Notes under the pieces: generated by a model | The model's input: only the letters and a program-made list of their open reading frames with translations | The model's database searches: none | What the model was told of the DNA's origin: nothing | NCBI GenBank assembly: GCA_032690845.1 | Contig: CM064417.1 | Span: 24,511,110 to 24,575,109 of the forward strand | Length of the DNA stretch: 64,000 nt | From: Eleusine coracana subsp. coracana | Taxonomy: Eukaryota > Streptophyta > Magnoliopsida > Poales > Poaceae | Direction: 5' to 3' | In this document: positions 41,426-54,150 of the stretch, in pieces | Numbering within the stretch: the stretch's first letter is position 1 | How the letters are laid out: every line of letters begins with the position of its first letter | Position numbers and translations under genes: made by a program

Positions 41426-43070
41426 GTAGCCCTCGAGGCCCCGAGCGAATCAGAGAGTCATTTGGGGGATCTTGACACCGATGTCTACGGACTGTGCGAA
41501 GTCACTTTTCGGTCGTCCGACTTTCGAAAGAGGTGCGCGCGAGCGCACCCGACGGGTGTAGCCCCCGAGCCAGTGGGCGAGTTTCAGCAAAACTCACACT
41601 TTGGCTTGATTCGACGTGAGACGGTTAGCTCGCTCTTTGAATGAGGTGTGAGCGAGTGCACCTTTCGGGTGTAGCCCCCGAGCCAAAGGACGAGTCCAGA
41701 TGGACTCGTTCTTTGGCTTTATTCGTTTGAAATGGTCACCGGGATGTTGTCACGCCCGAGTCCCTCGGGTTCAATCTCCTGGACCGAGCAGGTGGCTCAC
41801 GGTGTCGCAGAGGAGACTTTGTCTATAGCGCTCTCGTGATGGGGCAAGTCTTCTTTTCCTAAAAAGGCGAGGCATGGCGTGGCCGAGATGGCAGGTTTTC
41901 ATCTTCTTCTAGCATGCGGTGTGTAAGAGCATCTTTCCATTTGGCTTAGCGCCATCGCGCTGTGCATTTGGGGGGAGTTGAGGCCATGGCGTGAGGCGGT
42001 GCGGCTATTTAAAGCGATCGTAGGCTAGCGCCCCCTTACCCTTGGTCACACCGAAGCCTCCTTTTCTCCTAGATTTGGTTACATCCCTGAGTCGGTGCCA
42101 CTCGACAAGTTTTTTTGCGGAACTTCCCGACGTCGGTATGGCTGCCCGAGGCGGTTGCCTATCGGGCGACGGGGATGAGCACGAGGGCGAGGATGATGAC
42201 CTGAAACTAAGCGGCCCTGTGCTTCTCGTCGGAAGTCGCATGAAGGGGCCGCCACAGTAATCGTCGCTTGCAACGAAGGCGGCAAGCCTGGGGGCTTGAG
42301 CCCTGTAATCTCTACCGGTCGCAGATGCCTTGTGAGAAGTAAGGAGCCCTCCTATGGAAGGCCTGGATGGTTTCTCAGCCGTCCCCCCTATGCGCCTTTG
42401 ATGGCGTTAGTAAGGATAGGGGCAGGAAAAGGCGCCGCGCAGGCCCACTTGTTCCTGTGGGGGCCCTAGTCCCCATGAGCAGCAGCATTTGCGTCCCCAG
42501 GGCACAAATAATCTACTTGCTTCATTGGTCGGAGGGATTCTATGCTCTCGAATGAGGGCATCTTTTCCGCGACAACGAAGCATTACAGCTGCTCCCCTCG
42601 TATGCGCCCGCCGAGGTGCGAGTACCGACTCTTATCGTAGTGTGCTCCATGAGGTCGATTTTTATTTTTCTCTTTTTTATATTTTCCGAATGGCAGACAT
42701 TCATTTGTAAGAGATTTTTTTGTAAAGATCAACCCCGAGTGGCACGTACCAACAAAAAGGCTTGTCACGCAATCCTGCCATTGGATTTCTATTAACAATG
42801 CCGGTTCTCAAGTCTTTGCTCGATGTAGCCGGACTAACGGAGCGACCATTTCCGCTTTATCGGGTTCTCCTTCCGCGCCCCGTTCGTGAGGCGGAGGATC
42901 GAGCCGAGCCGCATTTTTGCCTAGATGGTTGAAATGCAGTGCTCGTCGAGCTGCTATCGGGTTCATTCGAGTGAAGCCCCTGGTTCCCTGTCGACAGGGT
43001 CCCAGTGAACCAGCTGGTGGCTGGCTTCATAAACCTGTTCCTCCGATCCGACTGGTTACCCCGACCGTTC
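41426..43070 (+). other. Upstream region of the antisense accessory ORF
   Basis: GC-rich. The phrase GGGTGTAGCCCCCGAGCCA occurs at about 41,555 and 41,669, and GTAGCCCCCG again near 53,082. A short plus-strand frame starts MAARGGCLSGDGDEHEGEDD at 42,138 and stops at 42,260; it may be an exon or chance. Confidence 0.4.
42005..42014 (+). promoter_or_regulatory. TATA-like box for the antisense ORF
   Basis: CTATTTAAAG in a GC-rich setting, about 130 bp before the small frame at 42,138 and upstream of the accessory ORF on the same strand. Confidence 0.4.
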
Positions 43071-43075
43071 GATGG

Positions 43076-44382
43076 TGTTGACACCGAATTTTGACCGGTC
43101 CTAGTGGTCAGTGGCGCGAAGGCAAGAATCGGCTAGAGATTAGCAAGCTCAACGGCCGAAGGAAATAAAGTGGGCCCAATAGATTGATTATATCTTTTTC
43201 TTTTTTTTAGAATTTGATTACTGAATTGGTTTTGAGGGTCCTGATTGAATCGGGTCAAAACCCCTTGCATGGGGTTATAAATATGTAATAGGATCTGTAC
43301 AAAACAACACCTTCGTTCAATACAATTCGGCACATTGCCAAACTTTTTCTCGATGACATCCTCGTCTCGCGTGGGCTTCGATCTCGGCGAGAGACTTGGA
43401 TTAGTCACCCTCGGTAATTTCATCGACTCCAAGTAGTACGTTCTTATTAAGTTAATATTCTAGTTATTATCTTTGGAATTGCTAGTTATCCGGTAATTGG
43501 GTCTTTATTTAGTTTGTATTATCGACTTAAATTGTATTACTGTCTCGGTTAGGTCTGATCTTATACGATTTCTGTAGGTTTTATAAACTGGGTGTTAGAT
43601 CTATTATTCGAGTTACTCGATCGATTCTATCTATAATTGTATTAAACCTAGCTCTATTTGCCATGTTTGAACACTGTCTCAATTAAATTCGATCTGTTCG
43701 AATCAGCAAGGCTGCATTGATTTTGATCTCTTGCTGGGCTAATGGGGTTAGGTTTGATCTGTTTATAGGCAGAGTCGATAGAGTTCTGTCGGGACGTTTA
43801 GCTGACAGGTTATCATAGTTCAATCGACTTCTCAGTATTATGCCTATTTACTGCTGTACGATTGTCTCTTTTGTTTAACAAGACTAGATCTGTAAATTTA
43901 AGACATATTTGCAATACTAGCTATCAGATCTATCGACTTAGCACCTATCAATAGGCAGAGTTCTGTGCATGATTACTATACTTCCATCGACTCTGGCCTA
44001 TGGACTTCACTTCATCAACAGAGCATGTTTTAGCATATCTGTCATAAGTCCATCGACTCTGTTCTTTTAGTTCGATTCCTATCGGCACCATTTATGCTTT
44101 ATTTTATAATAATTTATTGTGTTGCCGATAAGTCGATACGAATCAGCCGATTAGTTTATTTTAATATTATTTGCTGTTTATAGCCATCAGCTGGTTTTCA
44201 CTAATAGTGATCATCGGCGTTCTTTATCGGCCTGTTCTTGGCCGGTGACTCGTGGAATCTGAACGTTTGTTTTCTTTGTCGATTTGCAGGGAAAATCAAC
44301 TGGCACGCCCCGGTTTCCGTATTGAGCCTGCACTGAAGCTAAGCAGATCTCCCAGGTCACGCGTGTGATTTTCACGTCAACA
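43076..44382 (+). repeat. 5' LTR of the nested gypsy element
   Basis: 1,307 bp with TGTTGACACC start and GTCAACA end. A TATA-like TTATAAATAT lies at 43,275-43,284, conserved in the 3' copy, and probably drives the element transcript. Confidence 0.93.
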
Positions 44383-44383
44383 C

Positions 44384-44410
44384 GCTTTTTGGCACGCCCA
44401 GTAGGACCAA
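44384..44410 (+). other. Primer binding site region
   Basis: Just inside the LTR the sequence reads TTTTTGGCACGCCCAGTAGG, where the tRNA primer site is expected. I cannot assign the tRNA with certainty. Confidence 0.55.
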
Positions 44411-44431
44411 AGAACTCCATGGATCTACAAC

Positions 44432-46360
44432 ATGTCTGAACTCGGAATGCCAAAAGACGGCAATCCTCTCCCTAAGCATGATGTCAGTGCTGATCTAAAG
44501 ACGGAGAATATGCTGCCGGTCAATAAAGATGATGTGAGTGATGAGGCAAAAGCACAAATTAATTAGAGAATGGCTGAGTATGAAAACCTTCTATTGGGAA
44601 CATTTAGCAAGACAAGGCATGGCAAGATCGTTCAGAAAGGAAAGTTGCTAGTTGCCGCCTTTATTGAAGACGGAACAAAAGAATCATTCACCAACAAGTC
44701 GATGGAAGTTATCGATGCGGCAGCTCTGTACAATATGATTCATACAGCTATACACCATGCATTAATTAACCAGTCACCTGTATTGGTTAACACATTGAGG
44801 ACCTTGATCGTTCAGACTGTGGAGGGGTGCTTATATGAAGATCCACCTCATGGGCCGGTGTATTTCCGCATATCTGGGGATACTCTTCGGCCTGCAATAG
44901 AAACATTCTGTCCGCAACAGCCAAGTGCGAACACGTCAGATCCCGTTACGGGTTAAAGGACATCTCTTTCTGAGGATACTCCACCTCTGAAGAGCGTTTA
45001 TGGTGGTACAATGGGAAGAACACCTCGAAGGATAATATTACAAAGGACTACTCCACAAACACAACCACAACATTACAGACAAGAAGTAACAGAACCGAAT
45101 GTCGCATATAGCACTACGCCCAATGTTGAGCCTAGTATGTTTGGGATGCCATCGTCATCTTATCTGCCAGGAGAATTAGGAGGCCAGCATAGAGTTGTTA
45201 ATTTTGGCTCACCAATGCCAGCATCTGGTCCCGCATCGACTATCCTAAATGTCAATGTGTCGACTAATGATTGGGCTTTGAAGATTGCTGATATAATGAG
45301 GGAATAATTTGGACTAAAGCCAAAACAGCAAACGTATATGTATCGACCCCTGTATCCGTCGAGTTATGATTTGATACCTATGCCGAGTCGATACATGCCA
45401 CCAGAATTCACTAAGTTTACTGGACAAGATAGTACTACCACTGTTGAGCATATCAACCGATTTTCAGTACAATGTGGAGAAGCTGCTAATAGTGAAGCAT
45501 TGAAAGTCACGTTGCTTCCATTATCATTGTCTAGATTGGCGTTTTCTTGGTTCGCATTGTTGCTCCCAAACTTAGTTATTACTTGGGCCGATCTTGAACA
45601 AAAAATCCATAATTATTTCTTTGTTGAGACTAGAGAGTTGAGGTTGTCCGACTTGATTGCTGTGAGGCAGAAGGCTAGGGAGTCTGTACATGATTATGTG
45701 CAGAAATTTAGAGATGTGTGCAGCAAATGTTTTAGCCTGCAATTGACTGATAATCAGATGGCAGAAATAGCATTCAATGGTTTAGTTGCACTGCTAAGAG
45801 AGAAGTTTCCTTCAGCTGAATTTGAAACCCTGTCCTAGTAAGTGCAGAAGGTGTCGATCTAGGAGAACTTGACTCGGGGGGCACGATCAAGGCCGATTCA
45901 AGTCAATTATAATAATTATGAATCTGAATCTAATGGAGAAGCTGAAGAAGTCGACATGGCTGAATGGACTAGAAACAAGAATGTGTTATCGTGCCCATGG
46001 GTGAAGCAGAACGAGGCAGAAGAAAAATACAATTTTGATATCATCAAGGCAGATAAGATATTTGATATGTTGCTACAGGAGAAGCATATTCAATTGCCAC
46101 CTAACCATGTGATCTCGCGTGCCGAAGATTTGAAGAAGAAGAGGTATTGCAAGTGGCATAACTCGCCGTCTCATAATACTAATGATTGCAAAGTTTTCAG
46201 GAGGCAGATTCAGATGGCAATCGAGCAGGGTAAAATAAAATTTACCAGAGGTGCAAAGAAGATAGATGGACATCCTTTCCCAGCAAATGTCAGTATGGCT
46301 GGTTCAATAATGTTGAAGCCTTTATTAAGCGATATCAGAAAAAGAGGGACAGAGAAGTAA
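44432..46360 (+). pseudogene. Gypsy gag
   Basis: A single frame from ATG 44432 (MSELGMPKDGNPLPKHDVSA) to 46360, broken only by stops at 44,564, 44,954, 45,305, 45,836 and 45,839 (TAG, TAA, TAA, TAG, TAA) and no indels. The capsid-type retrotransposon gag domain is at 45,400-45,830 (PEFTKFTGQDSTTTVEHINR, LAFSWFALLLPNLVITWADL, ESVHDYVQKFRDVC). A Cys/His motif (YCKWHNSPSHNTNDCKVFRR) follows at about 46,146. A frameshift near 46,345 leads into the protease frame. Gag would form particles around the RNA. Confidence 0.88.
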
Positions 46361-47439
46361 AGGAATCACAAGTCGATCCACATTGGGAGTGCCCTTTCTT
46401 TCAATACTGCTGGGATAACAATATGAAATTGCCGTCAATCGACAACTGTCCTGGATGTAATAGATACGCGGAGCAGATGTATAGATAAGCTACGGTAGGT
46501 CATCGGCATCAATATCGTGCAAACGATTCTAAAGAGTCGATAGTGGGCTCAGCTGATCGACATCATAGGGTCTCTACGTTTGATCAACTTGGAACAAAAA
46601 AGGTGGATGAAGAGGTTAAGTTGGACAAAGAAATTGATGAAGAGATGCAGGAGCAAGAACAAAATGATCAATGGTGTCCATCTGGCGTTTTTTCTAGAAG
46701 CCAGAAGCGCAAAGTGTAGAGGATGCGGTGCAGACAAATAAGGGCTGGCAAATATTATTATGATAAAGAAGATGATCAGCCACCAAAGAAAGTCTGGAGG
46801 CCAAAGGTGAAATCACAAGTATAGGCATCAAGTGCTGCAGTGAGTATGGTGATGATGTTGCCGCAAGAGTTCATGGCCTTGGAAGAAGAAGAAGTGTTTG
46901 TTGATGAAGAGAGTTCAACACAACCGATATTTGATGCACATCAAGCAGTGTTTGATAGGCCAAATGAATCTAAGCATCGGCATTTAAAAGCTTTATACCT
47001 TAGGGGATTTGTCAATTGGATGTCGATGGGAAAGATGATGGTCGATGGAGGTGCTGCAGTGAATATCATGCCGATCACTACTGTCAAAAAGTTGGGAAAC
47101 ACTAAGTACGACTTGATCGATACGAATATGATTATGTGGGATTATGGCAGTCATACTGCAGCAGCCAAGGGAGTCTTAAATGTGAAGCTCACAATCGGCA
47201 GTAAAACTTTGCCGGTTACTTTCTTTGTTATTGATGGTAAGGGTACCTATAGCCTTTTGTTGGGTCGTGATTGGATACATGCCAACTGCTGTGTTCCATC
47301 AACAATGCACCAGTATCTGGCCCAATGGATTGGTGATCAAGTAGAGGTGATCCCGATCGATGAAACCGTCAATGTCGCATCGGCCGATTTAGTTCCATGG
47401 CATGCGCATGATATGGAGTGTTTGTCTGGCAAGATTTAG
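46361..47439 (+). pseudogene. Gypsy gag-pro junction and aspartic protease
   Basis: The frame carries a Cys-rich segment (ECPFFQYCW and NCPGCNRYAE), stops at 46,486 (TAA), 46,717 and 46,822 (TAG), then the protease from 46,840. The active-site strand is MVDGGAAVNIMP (about 47,038), with SLLLGRDWIHA (about 47,255) as the second conserved block. The usual Asp-Ser/Thr-Gly reads Asp-Gly-Gly, common in this plant clade. It ends at TAG 47437. Confidence 0.85.
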
Positions 47440-47525
47440 GATGGAGACTACGTCAAGATTACTACCTAGGGCCTTGAAGTAGTGGATCAGTCAAATTCAA
47501 AACTGTTTCTCTGACAGGCACCACA

Positions 47526-47777
47526 ATGGAATTTGCAGAAGACAGGAAATTAGGAAAGGGATTCATGTCGGCCGATGAACTACAAGAAGTCGATATAGGA
47601 GATGGTGACAAACCAAGGCCGACATTTATCAGTATGAGGTTGGATGAGGATTTTAAAGTTGAATTGATAAAATTATTAAAAGAATACCGAGATTGTTTTG
47701 CTTGGGAATATTTTGAAATGCCCGGTTTGAGCTGGTCCATCGTTGAGCATCAGCTACCTATTAAACATGGATATTGA
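47526..47777 (+). pseudogene. Start of gypsy RT region, truncated
   Basis: Contains KPRPTFISMRLDEDFKVELI, KLLKEYRDCFAWEYFEMPG and VEHQLPIKHGY, the segment that precedes RT in gypsy pol. The frame stops at 47,777 and RT itself is absent. The 358 bp to the 3' LTR are noncoding. Confidence 0.8.
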
Positions 47778-48117
47778 AAGTGTTAAACTGAGATGAGAAA
47801 AGGAAATAGCAGAAGGGTCTATTTATAGGGTCTGAGCTTGGCCTTTGAGGAGTCCAAACGTTGGTTCGTCAGAAGAAGCGATAGGGTTTGAGAAGAGAAG
47901 ATAAACAAAAGGACAATCAAAAAGTAAAGGCAGTGGTCAGATCAATGCAGAGAAACGGTAGGCTGCAATTAAAGGTCCACGAGTAGTTGGGAAGTATACT
48001 AAACGACGAAGTCTGATGGATAGGCGAATCCCAGATGACTGCATCGAGAAGCGGTAGGGTGATAATGGCGCACAGTGAATGGGGAGATAAAATCCGGTGC
48101 ATGAAGGATTTCGTACC

Positions 48118-48135
48118 CCGGACTCGAGGGGCATG
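48118..48135 (+). other. Polypurine tract of the nested gypsy element
   Basis: GGACTCGAGGGGCATG directly precedes the 3' LTR. Confidence 0.7.
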
Positions 48136-49464
48136 TGTTGACACCAAATTTTGACCGGTCCCAGTGGTTAGCGTCGTGAAGACAATAATCGGCTGGAGAT
48201 TAGCAAAGCTCAACGACCGAAGGAAATAAAGTGGGCCCGATAGATTTATTATATCTTTTTCTTTTTTTTTAGAATTTGATGACCGAATCAGTTTTGAGAG
48301 TTCTGACTGAATCGGGTCAAAACCCTTTGCATGGGGTTATAAATATGTAATAGGATCTGTGTGAAACAACACCTTCGTTGAATACAATTCGGTGCATCGC
48401 CAAACTTTTTATCGATGACATCCTCGTCTCGCGTGGGCTGCATCGGCTTCGATCTCGGCGAGAGACTTGGATTAGTCAGCCTCGGTAATTTCATCGACTC
48501 CAGCTAGTACTTTCTCATTAAGTTGATAGTCTAGTTGTTATCTTTGAAATTGCTAGTTATCCGGTAATTGGGTCTTTATTTAGTTTGTATTATCGACTTA
48601 AATTGCATTATTGTCTCAGTTAGGTCAGATCTTATGCGATTTCTATAGGTTTTATAAAGTGGGTTTTAGATCTATTATTCGAGTCACTCGATCAATTCTA
48701 TCTATAATTATATTAAACCTAGCTCTATTTGCCATGTATGAACACTGTCTCAACTAAGTTCGATCTGTTCGAATCAGCAAGGCTGCATTGATTTTGATCT
48801 CTTGCTAGGCTAATGGGGTTAGGTTTGATCTGTTTATAGGCAGAGTCGATAGGGTTCTGTCGGGACGTTTAGCCGACAGGTTATCACAGTTCAATCGACT
48901 TCTCAGTGTTGTGCCTATTTACTGTTGTATATTAGAAGTCGATTGTCCCCTTTTGTTTAATAAGACTAGATCTGTAAATTTAAGGCATATTTGCAATACC
49001 AGCTATCAGATCTATCGACTTAGGACATATCAATAGGCAGAGTTCTATGCATGATTACTGTACTTCCATCGGCTCTGGCCTATCGGCTTTACTTCATCAA
49101 CATAGCATGTTTTAGCATATCTATCATAAGTCCATCGACTCTGTTCTTTTAGTTCGATTCCTATGGGCACCATTTATGCTTTATTTTATAATAATTTATT
49201 GAGTTGCCGATAAATCGGTACGAATCAGCCGATTAGTTTATTTTAATATTATTTGCTGTTTATAGCCATCGGCTGGTTTTCACTAATAGTGATCATTGGC
49301 TTTCTTCATCAGCTTGTCCTAGGCCGGTGACCCGTGGAATCTGAACGTTTGTTTTCTTTGTTGATTTGCAGGGAAAATCGACTGGCATGCCCCGGTTTCC
49401 ATATTAAGCCTGCACTGGAGCTAAGCAGATCTCCCAGGCCACGCGTGTGATTTTCACGTCCATA
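48136..49464 (+). repeat. 3' LTR of the nested gypsy element
   Basis: 1,329 bp, collinear with the 5' LTR and visibly diverged from it in the first 90 bp. The last bases read GTCCATA instead of GTCAACA. Confidence 0.92.
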
Positions 49465-49849
49465 GATGGGTCGTGGCGGCTAGCTGCCTATCTTCTGGGA
49501 GATACCAACGGACGGGTCAGAGCGGGACTCAAACATGACTCCGTGATGCCCTCGACCTTCGAGGGTTAGGGTGAAGGCCTCTAGGTGTGCCCATCGCTCG
49601 TACCCCTCACTCTTGTTTCACGCACTGGGCGGCTGTCGAACCCCTCTGTGAGGCTAGCCTTAGAACCCTGGCGATACCGGGCCATCGAAGTAGTTTTCAG
49701 CCTCTTATTCTGTCTTACGTGCGACCGTAGGTCTCGGGTCGGGTCGACCGTATCGTGATTTGTCCTACCGACACCTAGGTTGACGCCGTTCGAACCCCGT
49801 GGGGTCGATCGAGTCGTTTTTGCAAGACATGGTTAGTCGAGGTTTTCCT

Positions 49850-52679
49850 CGATCGCCTCGCTCCCTATCCGTAATCACAGGGGCTTTTAGGGGAGGTTGG
49901 CGCACGACTTCCTCCGCGCGCTGCTGTTCCACTACCGTGCGGAGCTGCAGCATCTAAACCCTAATGGGATCCTACACATCTCGGCCTTCGTGACCTTGTG
50001 TGAGGGGTTCCTCGGATAACACCCAACTTTAATTTGTGGTGCCACTTCTTCCTCGCCTCCTGCATCCGACGCAAGATCGGGGGCGAGACCTTCCCCTGCA
50101 CCATCGGGTGTGTTGGCATCTGGCTCCAAGGGGAACGTGTCGCGGAGTACATCCATATGCCCACCCCGACCAATCATGGGGGGTGGCACAAGAAGTGGTT
50201 CTACCTACGCAATGACGAGCTCCATCACCTTCCTGACTATACCGGTCGGGACATCCCTGAAGCCAGATCCAATTGGACCTGAGGGAAGGGGAAGCACGAC
50301 AAGTGGTGGATCAGGGAGGCCCTCGACGCGATTGCTCATCTTAAGCTATGCGATCTCGACGACGCCGGGGTCGTCGGGTGGTTCCATAAGCAGCGGTTTG
50401 CGCCGCTGTCGGTCCGTTGACTCCCCACGTTCCTAGTCGAGGACAGGGACCGCATTGTGCTGGACAACGTGATGGCGGAGGAGCTGCTGCCCGATGATGA
50501 GGTCACAAAGCGGGCGAGGGCGGCACTAGGATCTTCTTTTCGGCTCTGGCCTGTTCCGGACCCTTAGGCAGTCGACATGGTAAGAGGCCTTGTTTTTCCC
50601 TGCTCTTTCTCTCGCATTTTTTGGACCTTCAGTTATCATGGCTGCTGGTCTCACCTCCGTACCCGCGCCCTCAGTCCCAGTGGACTCGTTTCATCCAGAC
50701 TCCTCGCCTTCGGCTATTGGAGGATCAGCCCCTGCGGACCACTAACCATTTTAGGAACGTGGGGCAGCGGGATGCCAGGAGGGAGGCGCAAAAGAAGAAA
50801 GACGCTGACATCCTAGCGAGGCAGGAGAAGGAGGAGTGGTCGTGCCATCGGCAGGCGCTGAGGGAGCAGAAGGAGCTGCAGGGGGAGAACCCGAACACCT
50901 TGTCGACTGCCTCGATGGAGGAGGACGACGAAGATGAGGATGATGACATGTCTGAGGGCAGGGAGGCCGTTATCAAGTTCATGGACTTCGAGGATGGCGG
51001 GGACGACGACGACGACGACGATAGCAATCTCGGCGGTGATTTCGGCTTGGCGGCCGGACTCGGCTATGCGCCGTTCGCATGCCCGGCCCTGGGAATGGGA
51101 TTCTCCTTGGTCTCATTGCCACCTTCCAGGCTAGGAGTCTCTGCGGGACCCTGTCTGGTCGAGGAAGTGGAGCTGGGCCAGTCGGGCTCGGCGGAGGATC
51201 TTGGCTTGTTGACGCCGGCCGAGACCGTCATCGGGGAGCGGGCCTCGCCAGCGAGGCCCCCTATCAAAGGAGTGGTCGAGCCGATGGAGCGGGCGCAGGA
51301 GGTCGAGCCGGCATGGGTCAGGGCGCCACCCGCCATCGGCGAGGCTGAGGTTATGCCTTCCGCAGCGACCGCGGAAAAGCACCCGCGCGATGAGGCGACG
51401 AGTGGTGACGCACCGATCAAGAAGCGGCGGGCCTTGGGTCTGTATCCTCGTTGGCCCAGGCTGACCCTGATGAAGTCGGTTAAGGTGAGCGCCGTGGGGG
51501 AAGCGCAGGCATGTGACACCGCGGTGGCTGCCATGGCCAAGGTGGCCTCCAGGGCAGTCGTGATAGGGATCGAGGGCGCCGGTGCTGGCACTTCGGGGGG
51601 CGTCGTAGCAGTGGTTACCGGGTCCGGTAGTGGTGATGGGACTGCTGTTTTGGGGTTTGCAGAGACTACATCCACTGCTACCACCTACACGGGATCCACT
51701 GTGGCATTAGGCGGATGTAGAGTCCTGCCTTTGACAGCGGTCGAGCGCGCACTGGTGGAAGAAGAGCTCATGTCGATGGAGGATTTGTGCGACCCCGTCG
51801 GGCTTCAAATCCTTGCCGCATATCGGGCGCTGAGGCTCAAATGCGAGGCCTTGGCCGTGACGTCCCTCCTGGCCTTGGCCGGTGCTCGTCGGGAGTTAGA
51901 GGAGGAGCGCCAGCGCGGGTGGGGGGGGGGGGTTGGGCATGAGGCTGATGGAACTAGAGGCCTCCTTGGAGCAGGCTGACCGCCAGCTGAGCCGGACGGA
52001 GGGCGACCTCGCTGCTAGCAAGAAGGAACGGTATGACACTGTGTCAAGGGCTCTATCCAGCGTCGCGGATGTCGACAGGCTTGGCCTCGCATTGCAGCAG
52101 GAGAAGCTGCATCGCGAGGAGGCGGACAAAGCAGCCAAGGATTCTGCCGAGGCAGCGGCCGGCTACCTGGCGTAGCTGCAAAGCTCCCACCAGAGGGAGG
52201 AAGGTAAGCTTTTTCTCTACTTTTCCTTTTCTTACCTTATGCGTAGTTCCTTTTGGTTCGCTAACTCTGTTGGATGTCACGTAGATCTCTGGTTGAGGCT
52301 GGCGGCGGCCGAGCGCTCCCTTCACCAGGAGGTCGAGGAGAGGGGCGCGTTCTATGCCGTGATGGGTTGAGCGGCGTGAGAGCTTCAGGTGGACCTCTCT
52401 TCCAGCATCGCTCCTACGGAGCAAGTCGGGAGGCTGATGGAGGCGGGTCACGCGTAGATTAGGCGAGGTGTGCATTTTGGCGTGCGCACCGCCTTCAGCA
52501 TGTTCGCCACTCACTTCGACTTGGTCCATGCTAAGTTCAAGGCCGTGAGTGTGGGCCACGTTGAAGGGCACACTCCCGAGCAGATGGAGGCGATCCGTGC
52601 CCGCACCGGTCCTCATACCGATGTCCTGGCTCGTGCGCATGAGGAGGAGGCACTCCCTAAGGCTGAGGAGGGAAATTAG
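49850..52679 (+). pseudogene. Accessory ORF with 'putative gypsy type transposon' domain, antisense to pol
   Basis: The first part (49,885-50,420) has HYRAELQHLNPNGILHISAF, VTLCEGFLG, LWCHFFLASCIRRKIGGETF and WHKKWFYLRNDELHHLPDYT, the pattern of the Pfam family named putative gypsy type transposon (PF04195). The second (50,621-51,979) has a basic/acidic coiled coil and an Asp/Glu-rich block. The third (51,933-52,679) is a long coiled coil (LEASLEQADRQLSRTEGDLA) ending KAEEGN and TAG. Frameshifts occur near 50,020 and at the G run at 51,919-51,930; stops at 50,279, 50,419 and 52,173. 52,201-52,285 may be an intron (GTAAGC...GTAG). Function is unknown. 49,470-49,850 has no recognised feature. 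Confidence 0.7.
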
Positions 52680-53142
52680 TTAGTGATTGTTTAGTTGCTT
52701 TGATGGGTCATCATGCCCATGTAATAGCTTAAACTTTGAACTCATGCTTGTTTAATTTTGCTGGCCTGTGGTGGCCTTAGATAGTTTTAATTCGTGTTTA
52801 GTTCAGTTATTCAAGAGGTTGGCCCTTTGCCCCTCCTATTTTGACTTACAAAGTTCAAGCCCCCGAGTCCTTCGAGGTTTGGCCTTGTCAGTGATCACCG
52901 TTGTCGTGTCCGCTGGAGCTAGCATGATGTTGTGCTGTCTGACCGACTCGATCATGAACATGCATTACTCATGGCTTACTTTGTTTGTTGCGGTAGTGAG
53001 GCTTGGGGCCAAGAGGTCACAATTTTTCTTTTTCTTTTTTTTTTGCAAAAGAAAAAAGGGTGCGTGGTGCTGTGTGCCTTGTAGCCCCCGTAGCTACGAA
53101 AGGAAATGGAGTTAAACGGATGCTTTAAGGGTAAAATTTACG
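52680..53142. other. Spacer between the convergent ORF ends
   Basis: 463 bp between the accessory ORF stop (plus) and the integrase stop (minus). It contains poly-T and GTAGCCCCCGTAG. No coding signal. Confidence 0.5.
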
Positions 53143-54150
53143 TAGCTATGAAAGGTTCCATGCGTTCTTGAACTCGTTGCCCTCCATGGTCTTAAGCTTG
53201 TAGGTGCCAGAGCGGATTACTCGAGAGACGACATATGGTCCTTCCCAGGGCGGTGAAAGCTTGTTTCAACCTCTATTGTCTTGAACCCTGCATAAAACGA
53301 GATCATCTACGAGGAGGCCTCTATCTCGTACATTTCGATCATGGTAGCGGCATAGTGCTTGCTGGGATTTAGCCGAGTGGAGGAGTGCGACGTCTCGTGC
53401 CTCGTCTATTTGGTCCATCGCGTCCTGGAGTGCCACCTCGTTGCCCTGCTCGTCATACACACGCACGTGTGACACATCGTAGTCTAGGTCCGTGGGCAGG
53501 ATTGCCTCAGACCCGTAAACCATGAAGAAAGGCATGAAGCCTGTCGTGTGACTCCGGGTCATGCGCCGGCTCCAGAGTACGGTATGGAGTTCAGCCGCCC
53601 ATCGCCCACTAAAATGCTTCAAGCGGTTGAAGACGACTGTCAGGTCAAAAATCCGAGGCTTTAACCCTTGAAGTATCATGCCATTCGCCTGCTCGACCTG
53701 GCCGTTCGTCTTAGGATGGGCGATGTCAGCCCAGTCAACGAGAATGTGGTAGTCGTCGCAGAACTTTAGGAACTTCTTTCCTGTGAACTGCATTTCGTTA
53801 TCTGTAATTATGGAGTTGGGGACTCCGAACCGGTGGATGACGTCGAGGAAGAACTCAACCGCTTCCTCGGATCAGATTTTGATGAGCGGGCATGCTTGGA
53901 TCCACTAGGTGAACTTGTCGACCGCGACAAGCCAGTGGGTGTAACCCCTGGGTGCCTTTTTGAGCGGACCAACCAGGTCCAATCCCTAGACCGCAAAGGG
54001 CCACATGAGGGGGATCGTTTGAAGGGCCTGCGCTGGCAGGTGCGTTTGGCGGGTGTAGTACTGGCAACCTTTGCAGGTTTTGACTATGCGGGTTGTGTCG
54101 CTCATGGCAGACGACCAGTAAAAGCCTCGGCAAAACGCGTTATGAAGGAT
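53143..54150 (-). pseudogene. Gypsy (Tat-like) integrase
   Basis: Downward from 54,150: the CC half of the zinc finger (CKGCQYYTRQTH), core (WPFAVWGLDLVGPLKKAPRG, WLVAVDKFTKWI, FGVPNSIITDN, IAHPKTNGQVEQANGMIL), then YGSEAILPTDLDYD and the C-terminal segment (WEGPYVVSRVIRSGTYKL). It stops near 53,143 with no chromodomain. A frameshift and stops lie near 53,800 and 53,265. Integrase inserts element DNA into chromosomes. The 5' part of pol is cut off at the G run at 54,166. Confidence 0.88.

Larger units (their letters stand above)
43076..49464 (+). mobile_element. Complete gypsy-derived LTR element with gag and protease but no full pol
   Basis: LTRs are at 43,076-44,382 (TGTTGAC...GTCAACA) and 48,136-49,464 (end mutated to GTCCATA). 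The 5-bp duplication GATGG (43,071-43,075; 49,465-49,469) flanks it. The internal part holds gag, protease and only the first about 80 codons before RT, then a short noncoding stretch to the polypurine tract. RT, RNase H and integrase are deleted, so it is non-autonomous. Confidence 0.93.
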
